In this document: one piece after another, positions 26,938 through 36,224 of the stretch
How the letters are laid out: each line of letters starts with the position of its first letter
Position numbering within the stretch: position 1 is the first letter of the stretch
Source of the DNA: Pseudomonadota bacterium
GTDB taxonomy: Bacteria > Desulfobacterota > Binatia > Binatales > Binataceae
Assembly: GCA_021323945.1 (NCBI GenBank)
Contig: JAJPKA010000002.1
Coordinates: 248,001 to 312,000 of the forward strand
Direction of reading: 5' to 3'
Length of the DNA stretch: 64,000 nucleotides
Position numbers and translations under genes: made by a program
Notes under the pieces: model-generated
Databases searched by the model: none
What the model saw: the letters and a program-made list of their open reading frames with translations, nothing else
What the model was told of the DNA's origin: nothing

Positions 26938-28151
26938 GCGGTCGCCTCCACGTGTTTAGCAGTCCATGTGGCGAGTTCGACGAGGGAGGGCGCAAATTCG
27001 CCCTCTGGGATTGCGGATCTCAGTGCGTCAGCGGGGCCTATGGCGATCACCCGGCGTTGGTTTGGTCGTCCGTAGACTTTGCCTACTTCCGCCAGATGGG
27101 TGGCGAAGGCTTCGTAAGCGTTGCGAAGCAGATCGGGCTGGGGTGGCACGGGTGTCAGGAAGGCGTTGGCAAGCGTTCGGGGCTGGGCGTCGGATGCCTC
27201 GATCATCATCAAATGGGCATACGAGTGCGGAGCGGTCGAGCCCAGCTTGGCGCCCGGCGAGACGGTGGCGATCAGGCTCACCATCCGCCGTGTCAGTTCG
27301 GCCGCGAGCTTGTGGTCGTCACTGAGATTCCGGATCAGGCCGGGAAGATCGATCACAACGTAGCCGTAATACAGGCCGCTGGTAAGCTCGGCAGAATTAA
27401 TGTGACCGCTGCCGAGGTCATTCTCGGGACTATCTTGCGAGAGGTCGTCGACCGCGGTGAAATAATCGCTTTCTGTTTGTTCAGCGTGGACCGTGAAGGC
27501 GTGCGCGACATGGATCGCCGCGTCGACGCGCGCCAGAATGTCGCCGGTGACCATGCGGCCGAACATCGCCGCGTCCAGCCCCGCACCCATCTTGAGGGCT
27601 TGCAGGTTTTCTTTGAGCTTTTCTTTTCCTTTACCATTGAAATGCTTGTCGAGCGCCTCCTCTACTGCCTCTACGCCGCGGGCCGAGGCGCAGATCTTAC
27701 TTGCTTCTTTGCAGAGAAAGTCGAGCTCCGGACGCCCGAGGACGGTCACCTGGTTGGTCCGCAGCGGATAGTTCGAAGCATCATCGTTCTCTGACTGGCG
27801 CTTCTTCCCGGCCTTGCGGCGCTTGCTCTCACCAAGCACGAGCTCCATCAGCTTTTCGGTTGCCGCTTTAGCGATTGCCGGGTCGACGTTATGCTCGTCA
27901 ACCAAGGGACGATAGACGAAGCGCTCGAAGCTCCATCGCGAGCGAATGGAGCCCTCGCCGTCAGGGCAGCTTTTAAGTGCGTCGGGATGGTCGACTGTGC
28001 GCCAATGACGTTTAAGGCACTGCGATGATATGCGCGTGCGCACAGCGCCACCAAAGGGGATCCTTTTGGCTAAACCGGCGTCGTCGCGGTTGAGCAACAC
28101 TGCTGGGTATGAGGTGAGAGTGTGAATTTGGATGAAGCGACTCGATGGCAT
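26934..28151 (-). CDS. cas7e: Cascade backbone subunit Cas7e
   Basis: 405 aa; six copies form the crRNA-binding backbone of Cascade. The N-terminus FIQIHTLTSYPAVLLNRDD, followed by GLAKRIPFGGAVRTRISSQ and CLKRHWR, is characteristic. ATG 28151 overlaps the cse2 stop by one base (TAATG). Somewhat longer than E. coli CasC (363). Confidence 0.95.
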   Translation of the reverse strand: MPSSRFIQIHTLTSYPAVLLNRDDAGLAKRIPFGGAVRTRISSQCLKRHWRTVDHPDALKSCPDGEGSIRSRWSFERFVYRPLVDEHNVDPAIAKAATEKLMELVLGESKRRKAGKKRQSENDDASNYPLRTNQVTVLGRPELDFLCKEASKICASARGVEAVEEALDKHFNGKGKEKLKENLQALKMGAGLDAAMFGRMVTGDILARVDAAIHVAHAFTVHAEQTESDYFTAVDDLSQDSPENDLGSGHINSAELTSGLYYGYVVIDLPGLIRNLSDDHKLAAELTRRMVSLIATVSPGAKLGSTAPHSYAHLMMIEASDAQPRTLANAFLTPVPPQPDLLRNAYEAFATHLAEVGKVYGRPNQRRVIAIGPADALRSAIPEGEFAPSLVELATWTAKHVEATA

Positions 28152-28681
28152 TAATTGCCCTCCTTCTCCTGCTGCCTATAAAGCTGGCGGTAGTAATCGT
28201 TGGCGATCCTCTGGCGGACGCTCAGTTCATCACTGCGGCCGTCACTGAGTATGAGTCTTGCCAGGTCGGTTGCGTCGACTGCTGCGCCGCGTGAGACAAG
28301 TTGTCGGGTTATTCGGCGAACCTCGTCGAACAAGGCCTCACCGCTGGCGCGCAGCAGACGGTTCAGACGAAGCTCAGAGACTTGGGCTTCGGCCATCGAG
28401 CTCCCGAGCCGATGGCGTGGGTCATGGAGATCGCCGAGTTCGGCGAGCGCGCGCAAAATTATTGCCCACTGACGCAGCGCGCTCGCGCGCGCTGGTTCGT
28501 CGCTGAGTAACTCTGGATCGAGGCGGGTGATGACGACGCGCCAAAACGCCGAACCGCCATAGTCGTCGGGGGTGAGCCGGCGGAGCTCGGCGAGTTCGCC
28601 CGTCGACGCCTCGGCAAGGTCGGCGGCTATCCGTCCGACCAGCGACGAGAGTGATTGGTGCTCAACTGATTGTTCGTCCAT
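28151..28681 (-). CDS. cse2: Cascade small subunit Cse2
   Basis: 176 aa from ATG 28681, which has GGAGAGAAGG just upstream; a longer open frame exists but lies within cas8e. Helical protein typical of CasB/Cse2, with AFWRVVITRLDPELL and RLNRLLRASGEAL. Present in two copies in Cascade, where it stabilises the R-loop. Overlaps the cas8e end by 20 nt. Confidence 0.92.
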   Translation of the reverse strand: MDEQSVEHQSLSSLVGRIAADLAEASTGELAELRRLTPDDYGGSAFWRVVITRLDPELLSDEPARASALRQWAIILRALAELGDLHDPRHRLGSSMAEAQVSELRLNRLLRASGEALFDEVRRITRQLVSRGAAVDATDLARLILSDGRSDELSVRQRIANDYYRQLYRQQEKEGN

Positions 28682-30215
28682 CCTTCTCTCCTTCGCCAAG
28701 GAATTCGCCCGCGGCCTTGCGCAACGAATATTCGTGGCAGTCGAAGACACGATCGGCGGCAGCACGAGCGCGAAATAGCCGCGCCGATGGAATGGGCGCC
28801 GACTCCTTGGCCATCTCGAGTGTTCTGCGTGCGATGTTGAGCAGTTGGCGCAGCCATTTGCGGCGCGCTACGTCGGATTCAAGCTCGAGGTCGGCGAACA
28901 GTTCGGCGAAGAAGATGTGGTCGACCTCGTCATCGAATGATTTGATGAAGGGCGAGATTAAGTTATTAGTGGATTTGCTTTCTCCGTCTCCGCCACCCCG
29001 CAACAGCGCATTCACCGCCTGCCTAAGTGCTTGCGCAACCTTTTCGATCTCAGCAAGGCGCTTTTTCGAAAGTTCCCCTAGTTCACGGCGACCCTGTTCG
29101 GTGGCCAGGCGCAAACGCGCCTTCGGCGGAATAGGAATAAGTCGCTCGTGATAGCCATCCGTCTTACCTTGGTCACGCGCAAACAGCTGGCAAAACAACA
29201 AGGGTTCGTTGCCGTCGCCCGGACGGGGGATGCTGGCGCGGCTCGGTTTGAAATCGCCATCGAACAGGACCCTTTGAAGAAGCTCATAGTCGAGGCGGCG
29301 GGTTGTGAGCGCGGCGCTATCGTCGACCTTTACCGGGACCCAGGGATCGCCCAGATTGCCCTTAAACTCCGCGGCCGCGAGACGTTGCCTTTTGCTGGTA
29401 GTCCAGCGGGCAACGATGCGACCCTCATCGTAAAATAATCGCACACGACGGCAGATCTCGATGAAGAACGGATCGAGTTCCTTGATGTCGAGCTGTTGTA
29501 CCCCATCCCAAGGCTGCAACCAGACAAAAGCGAGCCCGGTTTCAAAGTCAAAACTCTGCTCGCGTGCGATTTCGTCCCGAGCTTCGAGCAATAGGTCGAC
29601 GTCGCGTCGAAAGCGGGTGGGCCATGAAAGATCGGCGCAGGTCGCGAAACCTGGACGACTGCCGTAGCCTCCATTCATGCGCGCGATGCCGTAGTTCTCT
29701 TTGCCGCCATAACCCTCCATGGTTTGCAAAGCGACCAGCGCAAAAATCCAATGCTCGGGACGCGGCACGGCGATCCGTTCCATCTTGACATCATGGTTCT
29801 TCGCCGTTTGCAGAAGATCGATCGCATCTGGTGTGACAGTTGAATTCTTCCAGGTGTCCACGGAGCCTTCCGGGACCGGCGGCTGCATGAAAGCTGGGGC
29901 AGCCAAGTCTGGTACAACCAGCGTCCAGGGGCTGTCGTCACCACTCGAAGCTTCGCGAATGGCCTCCTGCCACTGAGTTGATTCGAGCATATCGGCGAGA
30001 CCCGCGCCGCGCTGATGCAAAACGATGGCAGCCAGCTGAACCAGAAAAGCGTGCCATGCGTGCGATTGATGTGGTTGCAACGCGGCGAACTCGAACGGCT
30101 CGTCTTGGCCGAGAGCGGCAAGAACCTGGGGTAGAGAAAGAGTTTGTGCAGGGCGGCCGTACGGTGTGACAGTTATCAGCGGATCGATTAGCAAATTGTA
30201 AAGTTTGTCAGGCAT
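28662..30215 (-). CDS. cas8e: Cascade large subunit Cas8e (Cse1)
   Basis: 517 aa, similar to E. coli CasA (502). Recognises the PAM and recruits Cas3. The N-terminus PDKLYNLLIDPLITVTPYG and the block ENYGIARMNGGYGSRPGFA are family features. It begins within the last codons of cas3 (8-nt overlap). Confidence 0.95.
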   Translation of the reverse strand: MPDKLYNLLIDPLITVTPYGRPAQTLSLPQVLAALGQDEPFEFAALQPHQSHAWHAFLVQLAAIVLHQRGAGLADMLESTQWQEAIREASSGDDSPWTLVVPDLAAPAFMQPPVPEGSVDTWKNSTVTPDAIDLLQTAKNHDVKMERIAVPRPEHWIFALVALQTMEGYGGKENYGIARMNGGYGSRPGFATCADLSWPTRFRRDVDLLLEARDEIAREQSFDFETGLAFVWLQPWDGVQQLDIKELDPFFIEICRRVRLFYDEGRIVARWTTSKRQRLAAAEFKGNLGDPWVPVKVDDSAALTTRRLDYELLQRVLFDGDFKPSRASIPRPGDGNEPLLFCQLFARDQGKTDGYHERLIPIPPKARLRLATEQGRRELGELSKKRLAEIEKVAQALRQAVNALLRGGGDGESKSTNNLISPFIKSFDDEVDHIFFAELFADLELESDVARRKWLRQLLNIARRTLEMAKESAPIPSARLFRARAAADRVFDCHEYSLRKAAGEFLGEGEKDGRTIS

Positions 30216-32865
30216 CAGCTATATCCTCCTCTGAGGCGGACAAGGATTTAGCGAGGCGCAATCCCAGACGGTCGTAGACGAAGGTACGTTGAGCAAAGTC
30301 GAAGCTGATCGCCTGAGGCTGGACGTTCAAGTCCCTTACTTCAACATTGTCGGCGGCTTGCCGCACGAACCATCCGGGTATCGTTAGGCAGTCGATCAGA
30401 TTGCCGAAGGGTCCGCGCAGCGCTTTACCAAACTCCACGAGGCGGTCGTCCTCCCCAAGCCGCGCGCGGATGCGGGCGTCTAGCGACGATGGAAAGCGAC
30501 ACCAGATGAAAGGTTGATCGCGATCGACCACGTTGAGTCTTGCCAGCCTCCGCTCAGCGATCGCAATCCCGTCGCAGTGTGTAGCATGGGCTCGCCAGCG
30601 CTCCCCTAATCGATTCACCACTTCTTTCAAGGCATCGGCATGCGTGGCCGATTCGACCAGTCGGCGATTCATCGCAGGGATCTGAAGGATTGAGGTTTGC
30701 TCCAAGACGCACCACGTTGCTTCGAGGATGCGTAAGTCGGCATACACGGTGCCGAGGCCATGCTCACCGAGAGCGGAACCGTCGGGCTTGATGAGTGGTG
30801 TGAGGTCGCGTGACGCGGGCGTGAGCACGATTGCACTCGGCTCGCGAAATTTCTCAGGGCGATCGCGCGGATGACGATGGAGGCGGCCAATGCGCTGCAG
30901 CAATACGTCCATCGGGCAGAGGTCGGAAACAAGCAGGTCGGTGTCTATATCAAGGCTTTGCTGAACGGTCTGAGTCGCGGCCAGTACCAGGGGCGTGGCG
31001 GAATCCTTGCCAAAGCACGATTCCAGTCGGCGGTCGAGCAACTCACGATCGATGCGAGCAAACCGCGCATGATGCGGCGCAGAAATCCCATTGACGCAAA
31101 AGAGGCTTGCAGTGAGGTTGCCCGTTGCAGCCAAGCACTCCAGGGCAACCTGTGTGGCAACGCAATCGCGGACCGTGTTGCGGACAACCAGCACGCGGGC
31201 GCCGTGTCGCACGGCATCGAGGGCCAGGCTTGCGACGGCCCGGAAGTCATCGGCTATCGGCATGATCTTTATGGTGATTTCGCGACCGGGCGATGCTCGC
31301 CTTAGCTCCTCAAGCGGCATCACGTGTTCGGTCGGAAATATGGTGGTCAACGCAGGATAGGGAACTTTGACGGCATCGGCCAGGGAAGGCCGGTGCGATT
31401 GGGCGCTTCTGATAGAGTTGAATTGGTCCGTAGCGCGTGAACCGAGTGTTGCTGACAACAGCAGGGCATGACCGCCGGCCGCGAGATGGAAGCGCAGAAC
31501 CTCCAGGAGAATCGAGGTCATGTAAGCATCTGAGGCGTGGACTTCGTCGACCACCAGGAACTGACGCAGCAATGAAGTGGCGCGCAAGTGCGAATGCGAG
31601 ACCGCAAGCGCTGAGAGCAGCGCCTGATCGATCGTGCCCACGCTGATCGCCCCAGCCAGGTAGCGCTTGGGATGCTCTGCCGCCCAGCGACGGAAGCGCC
31701 AGCGTGCAACTTCGTCGTCTGGCCACAGCACATCGGGCGGGGCCAGAAGATTGGGTGAGGGCTGGGCGTCGAACGGTAAGTAACCGGGAACCGCCAGGAT
31801 CACGGGTGGTCGCGTCGATTCATCCGGGAAAGCGGTCATGACTACCCTTGCAATCCGCTGATGCATCTGGAGGGCGGCAGTGCGAGTCGGCAAGGCGAAA
31901 TACATTCCGTCGACCAGGCCAGCCTCAAAGAGCCGGAAAAATCGCGTCAACGCGGCTTCGGTCTTGCCTGATCCAGTTTCATTCTCGAGCAAGGTAAGAC
32001 TGCCACCATGAACTGCTGGAAGCTCGGTGAGTTGGCGTTGCGCACGATTTGGCGCGAAGCCAAAGATCCGTTCGAACCCGAAGGGCTGATTCTGAAGTCC
32101 AGTGCGTACCGCGGTTACGTCGAGTCCTATACTGCGCAACACCGAGGTTGCGCGTTCGCGTGCGAAAGCGATTCGCTCGGAGTCGCTCTCTTCAGCAAAG
32201 CGAAAGACGGAACGATCCGAGCCAATCCAGTCTGCAAGCGTCACCAGCCCACAGAAAGCATGTTGGAATTGTGGCTTCGAGGGCAGCGGTCGGTTAGCAC
32301 TGAACGCGGCCGGAAACCATTCTCGCACCTTGTGGCAAAGTCGTCGGATCCCTTCGAAGGGATCCAGGCCATTGGGTCCCGGGTGCCAGATGTCGCGCCT
32401 AGGTCCGGAACCGCCACCTACCTCTACCGGGCGTCCGTGATGGGCGATGGCAGCGCACAACAGTTCGAGCCCCGAGTCATCTTCAGCCCATGCCTCAATC
32501 TCTTCCAGAGGCATGCTTTTCAATAACTTGACGTGCTCAGGACTGTCGCTGTGACCAATGACCGCCAGGATCGGCTCAACGTGACCGGCGGCATTGCGTG
32601 TATCCGGATGCGCCTTGCTTTGAAAGCCACGGTTGAACTTGCCGGCATCATGCAGTGCGGCCAGCACGGCGAGTCGCTGAATGTCGGCGTCATTCAATTG
32701 TTCGCGCCCGCCAAGCTGGGCGAGGCGTTCACGGACCAAAGTGCGCTGTAACAATGCCTGGCAGACGGCAGCGACGTCGGCGCAATGATCGATTAAGGGA
32801 TGCCACTCAAAATCGGAGCCAGTGTGTACAAGCTTCCCCCAGAAATCTGTGGGAACCCCCTTCAA
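30208..32865 (-). CDS. cas3: CRISPR-associated helicase/nuclease Cas3
   Basis: 885 aa, HD nuclease fused to a DExH helicase, the usual type I-E Cas3. HD motifs: HPLIDHCADVA and ALHDAGKF near the N-terminus. Helicase motifs: ETGSGKTEAAL (Walker A), VVDEVHASDAY (DEVH box), LLLSATLG, and QRIGRLHRH in the C-terminal RecA domain. The start is a TTG at 32865, the only start codon before an upstream stop and preceded by GGGTGA; this is the least certain point. First gene of the cas operon. Confidence 0.96.
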   Translation of the reverse strand: MKGVPTDFWGKLVHTGSDFEWHPLIDHCADVAAVCQALLQRTLVRERLAQLGGREQLNDADIQRLAVLAALHDAGKFNRGFQSKAHPDTRNAAGHVEPILAVIGHSDSPEHVKLLKSMPLEEIEAWAEDDSGLELLCAAIAHHGRPVEVGGGSGPRRDIWHPGPNGLDPFEGIRRLCHKVREWFPAAFSANRPLPSKPQFQHAFCGLVTLADWIGSDRSVFRFAEESDSERIAFARERATSVLRSIGLDVTAVRTGLQNQPFGFERIFGFAPNRAQRQLTELPAVHGGSLTLLENETGSGKTEAALTRFFRLFEAGLVDGMYFALPTRTAALQMHQRIARVVMTAFPDESTRPPVILAVPGYLPFDAQPSPNLLAPPDVLWPDDEVARWRFRRWAAEHPKRYLAGAISVGTIDQALLSALAVSHSHLRATSLLRQFLVVDEVHASDAYMTSILLEVLRFHLAAGGHALLLSATLGSRATDQFNSIRSAQSHRPSLADAVKVPYPALTTIFPTEHVMPLEELRRASPGREITIKIMPIADDFRAVASLALDAVRHGARVLVVRNTVRDCVATQVALECLAATGNLTASLFCVNGISAPHHARFARIDRELLDRRLESCFGKDSATPLVLAATQTVQQSLDIDTDLLVSDLCPMDVLLQRIGRLHRHPRDRPEKFREPSAIVLTPASRDLTPLIKPDGSALGEHGLGTVYADLRILEATWCVLEQTSILQIPAMNRRLVESATHADALKEVVNRLGERWRAHATHCDGIAIAERRLARLNVVDRDQPFIWCRFPSSLDARIRARLGEDDRLVEFGKALRGPFGNLIDCLTIPGWFVRQAADNVEVRDLNVQPQAISFDFAQRTFVYDRLGLRLAKSLSASEEDIADA

Positions 32866-33075
32866 CTCTTCACCCTTTCAACCGCTATGATGGCACGAGC
32901 AGGACCATACGACTGCTACGATTGGCAATCGAACTACAAACTGCTTTTAGCAGTATATTATTAGACAAGAAAGGCGATAAAGGGTGATTTCTCCGTTAAA
33001 ATGACTCCCATCGCCAATAATCGAATATGGCTCAATACTTAGAGCGAATAATTCTTGTCTGTGCTGATAAGATCG
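32866..33075 (-). promoter_or_regulatory. AT-rich region upstream of cas3 (cas promoter region)
   Basis: About 210 bp, noticeably AT-richer than neighbouring genes. A 9-bp inverted repeat, AGACAAGAA (32963-32971) and TTCTTGTCT (33052-33060), is spaced about 80 bp apart, and a short hairpin CTGCT-TTT-AGCAG lies at 32941-32953. A possible -10 TATACT lies between them on the minus strand. This is a plausible control region of the cas operon; no regulator was seen. Confidence 0.45.
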
Positions 33076-33825
33076 TCAGCCGGATAGCACGAGCTCGTGG
33101 CGTACCGCCCGAGCATCGACTTCAAGATCGAGACCCTCGACCGGCGGCCGCGCGTGAAACCAAGTGATACCTGCGTGTGAAGCGGCACCCAGTACCGGCA
33201 CCAGCAGGCTTCGAAGGAGAGGATAAACGTTATAGACGGTGTAAATACTTATCGCCGTTGCCATTTCCCACTGAAGCTCCATCTCAGAAAGAAGACTGCC
33301 CAGCACCCGCAGGATACAGTCAAGTTTCTGCCGCAACCCCTCGGGCGAGGTATCTCCTCGCGCCACAATCTGTCTACCGCCTTCGCGAGACGCGATTTCC
33401 GCGGCACCAGACAGCACAAAAGAAGCGCCATGGGCGCGCGTCGGCGAAGTATAGTAACAACCGGCGAGCATAGGCTCCTGAACGGGCTCAGCTTCGAACA
33501 CAACGTTCGTGCGCGCAACGGGATTGGTTCCGTCCAACCCGAGCCCCCACGAACGCAGCTGCTCGACATATGGGCGATTGAATTCATCGAATCCTCGGCT
33601 GGATAGAACCTTTGGAATCCGCAGCTCCATGCCGCATAGTGCGCTGAGAGGCCTTTGCACTTCGTGCAAGTGCCGCTCGACTCGAACATAACCCTTGTTG
33701 AGGGGCAGTAACGGCAGGAAACGCACGTGCACGATTTCGAATCCTGATTCTGCCGTAACCGCCGCGGAGAAGGGTCCTGGGCCAGGGATAAACGAGTAGT
33801 TACCTTTGCTATTCGTCTGGAGCAT
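33076..33825 (-). CDS. RidA-like (YjgF/UK114-type) protein, tentative
   Basis: 249 aa from ATG 33825 (SD GAGGGGAG). The first half (NYSFIPGPGPFSAAV, GFEIVHVRF, CGMELRIPKVLS, ENPVARTNV-like GTNPVARTNV) resembles a family of RidA-related proteins about 240 residues long; the Arg of NPVART would match the carboxylate-binding Arg. No membrane or signal segment. It is upstream of and parallel to cas3 across an AT-rich gap, and divergent from a CoA-transferase. The specific reaction is unknown. Confidence 0.55.
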   Translation of the reverse strand: MLQTNSKGNYSFIPGPGPFSAAVTAESGFEIVHVRFLPLLPLNKGYVRVERHLHEVQRPLSALCGMELRIPKVLSSRGFDEFNRPYVEQLRSWGLGLDGTNPVARTNVVFEAEPVQEPMLAGCYYTSPTRAHGASFVLSGAAEIASREGGRQIVARGDTSPEGLRQKLDCILRVLGSLLSEMELQWEMATAISIYTVYNVYPLLRSLLVPVLGAASHAGITWFHARPPVEGLDLEVDARAVRHELVLSG

Positions 33826-33972
33826 CACTCCCCTCTTTTGCGGATTGCGCGTGCCTCAGCCGTAACGGCTTCCAAAACCGTACTGAACCAGCGTTTGCGC
33901 GCGGCGTGGACACTTAGCCTAGGACCTTAGTATCATGCCGAAATGACAAGCAAATAAGTGGCGGAAACCCAG

Positions 33973-33995
33973 ATTCCGTGACGTCGTCACGGAAT
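33973..33995. promoter_or_regulatory. Perfect 23-bp palindrome upstream of CoA-transferase copy 3
   Basis: ATTCCGTGACG-T-CGTCACGGAAT: two perfect 11-bp arms around one base, ending 24 nt before the start codon at 34020. Such a site is typical of an operator for a dimeric repressor (TetR or GntR type). In RNA it would also form a strong hairpin in the 5' UTR. Confidence 0.65.
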
Positions 33996-34019
33996 GGCCG
34001 CCCTGCGCTGGGAGTGAGA

Positions 34020-35261
34020 ATGGAACAACAAGCTCCGATGCTCAAGGGATATCGAGTATTAGACTTTACACATTTCGTTGCAGGACCGACCTGTACCCGG
34101 ATTTTGGCGGAACTCGGCGCAGACGTTATCAAAATCGAGCGCTCGCTTGCTGGCGACCATGTGCGCGGCCTGGGCCTGCGATCTCCGGACGGAATGAGTA
34201 CCTATTATTTCCAGCACTCGCATTCCAAGCGCAGCCTCGCCCTCGATCTGCGCAAGCCCCAGGCAAAAGAAATCATTCTACGAATGATTCCAAAAATCGA
34301 TGTGGTGGTCGAAAATTTTGCGCCGGGCACTATTGGCGAGCTCGGCTTCGGCTATGAGGTTCTAAGCAAAATCAACCCCAGGCTTGTCATGTGCTCTTGC
34401 TCGACCACGGGTCAGACTGGACCGCTAAGCAAGCGGCCGGGCTATGATTTTATCGGCGCCTCATTTGCCGGTGTAACCGGTCTGCTCGGAGAACCTGACC
34501 GACCACCGATCTGTCCGACTCTGGCAATAGGTGATGTCTCGACGGGCGTTGCGGCCGCGATGGGAATTGGCTTTGCCCTGCTCAACGCCGAGCGCACGGG
34601 CAAAGGGCAATACCTCGACGCCTCGCTGCTCGACACCTACTTTCATATGCATGAGATGGCGGTGCCGGTGATTTCAATTCGCAAGGAGAAGTTCACGATT
34701 CAACGTAACGGCTCGCAGCATCCCTACGGCAGCCCCTCGGGAGTGTTCAAGTGTCCGGGTGGGTACATCATGTTGCTGGTTCAGGAACATGAATTTCCTC
34801 GTTTGGCCAACGCAATGGGGCGCCCGGAACTCGCTGCCGATCCCAGGTTTAAGACCAACAGTCGCCGAGTCAAAAACAACGAGGCCCTCAAACAGATAAT
34901 TGAGGATTGGTTTGCAACCTTTCCTGATCGCGACAGCGTTGTCGCAGCGTTGGACAAGTTTCGAGTGCCGTGTGCTCCGGTTTGGTCACTGGAGGAGGCG
35001 ATGGCTCATCCGCATCTGCGCCAGCGCAAAACCATCCGACAGGTTTACGATCCGGCCCTGGGCCAGTTCGAGATCCCAGGCTTTCCGGTTAAATTCTCCG
35101 ACTGGGCACCCCCGGATGATTTGAAGGCTTCCCGGGTTGGCCAAGACAATGAGGCGGTACTCGGCGAGCTCTTGGGTTTATCGACACGAGAAATCGAAGC
35201 GCTGTACGCCGAAGGAGTGTTGCTGAAGGCACAGCCGGCAGCGCCGGAGGTTGTGTCATAA
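34020..35261 (+). CDS. CaiB/BaiF family CoA-transferase (copy 3)
   Basis: 413 aa from ATG 34020 (SD GGAG). Motifs: VLDFTHFVAGPTCTRILAEL, VENFAPGTIGELGFGY, LAIGDVSTGVAAAMGIGFALL with the likely catalytic Asp. Close in pattern to copy 2 (shared STYYFQHSHSKRS block). First gene of a likely operon with an alpha/beta hydrolase and two flavin oxidoreductases, behind a palindromic operator candidate, so it probably activates the acid that this pathway handles. Confidence 0.93.
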   Translation: MEQQAPMLKGYRVLDFTHFVAGPTCTRILAELGADVIKIERSLAGDHVRGLGLRSPDGMSTYYFQHSHSKRSLALDLRKPQAKEIILRMIPKIDVVVENFAPGTIGELGFGYEVLSKINPRLVMCSCSTTGQTGPLSKRPGYDFIGASFAGVTGLLGEPDRPPICPTLAIGDVSTGVAAAMGIGFALLNAERTGKGQYLDASLLDTYFHMHEMAVPVISIRKEKFTIQRNGSQHPYGSPSGVFKCPGGYIMLLVQEHEFPRLANAMGRPELAADPRFKTNSRRVKNNEALKQIIEDWFATFPDRDSVVAALDKFRVPCAPVWSLEEAMAHPHLRQRKTIRQVYDPALGQFEIPGFPVKFSDWAPPDDLKASRVGQDNEAVLGELLGLSTREIEALYAEGVLLKAQPAAPEVVS

Positions 35262-35335
35262 CGAACTCGGTCGGCGGATGTGACCGAATGCAGGGCACTT
35301 ACCGCCGGTGCGAAAAATGGAGGACATAGAAACAG

Positions 35336-36127
35336 ATGGCAGACTGGACTGAGGAAGTCACCCAAGTCGCGGGGAGCAACCTCGCAATCATCAAGGGCGG
35401 CACCGGCAAGCCGATTCTGGTGCTTCACGAGGAATTGGGCCATCCCGGCTGGCTCAACTGGCATGCTGCCCTGGCGCGCGAACACACCCTGCTGATTCCC
35501 ATTCAACCCGCGCTAGGCAAATCCGCTAAGATCGACTGGCTGCGCAACATCCACGATCTGGCGCTGTGGTATTCGTGGGCGTTCCGCGAAAAAGATTGGT
35601 TTCCAATCGATGTTATCGGCTTCTCCATCGGCGGGTGGATTGCGGCGGAGATGGCGACCATAAATGCGCGACAATTCCGGCGAATGGTGCTGGTCGCGCC
35701 CATGGGAATCAAGCCCCCCGAGGGTGAGATCATGGATATCTTTTCCATCACCGCCCGCACTGCACTTTCTCATAGCGTTTACGATCACGATGCCACGCCG
35801 GAGTATGCAAAGCTCTATGGCGGTGAGCGAACACCTGAGCAGTTCGAGGCGTTCGAGGATGCGCGCACTGAAAACACCCGGTTGGCATGGGAGCCGATTC
35901 TGCACAATCCAGCGCTGCCTCACTTCCTGGAAGGAGTTACGGGGCTTCCAACCCACATCATCTGGGGACGGCAAGACGCAATCGTGCCTGTAAGTGCCGC
36001 GGAGGCTTACCGACAGGCGCTGCGGAACACCGAGGTGAAGGTCACGATCTTTGACCATTGCGGCCATCGTCCCGAAATCGAGAAATCAAACGAGTTCATC
36101 AAGTTGGTACGCGAGTTTTTCGCCTAA
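35336..36127 (+). CDS. Alpha/beta hydrolase
   Basis: 263 aa, cytosolic. Nucleophile elbow GFSIGGW, acid Asp in WGRQDAIVP and His in DHCGHRPEIE complete the triad. The oxyanion region VLHEELGHPGW replaces the usual HG dipeptide. It could hydrolyse a ring-cleavage product or ester/thioester in the same pathway as the flanking CoA-transferase and monooxygenases. 74 nt after copy 3. Confidence 0.88.
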   Translation: MADWTEEVTQVAGSNLAIIKGGTGKPILVLHEELGHPGWLNWHAALAREHTLLIPIQPALGKSAKIDWLRNIHDLALWYSWAFREKDWFPIDVIGFSIGGWIAAEMATINARQFRRMVLVAPMGIKPPEGEIMDIFSITARTALSHSVYDHDATPEYAKLYGGERTPEQFEAFEDARTENTRLAWEPILHNPALPHFLEGVTGLPTHIIWGRQDAIVPVSAAEAYRQALRNTEVKVTIFDHCGHRPEIEKSNEFIKLVREFFA

Positions 36128-36224
36128 GCCGCGAGAGCGAAATCGTGCCGATTACAAACCAAGTTTTCCCAGCACGGTGCGCATTTGCTCGGTCCGGCTG
36201 CGCGCGCCCTTAAGGAGAAAAACT

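Noticed and set aside
26952-27794. 280-codon plus-strand ORF antisense to cas7e
   Set aside because: Lies wholly opposite an obvious cas7e gene, with no family-like motif and no good start site.
36051-36224. Extended N-terminus of LLM paralogue 1
   Set aside because: It overlaps the hydrolase gene in another frame, and paralogue 2 starts at the position matching 36225.
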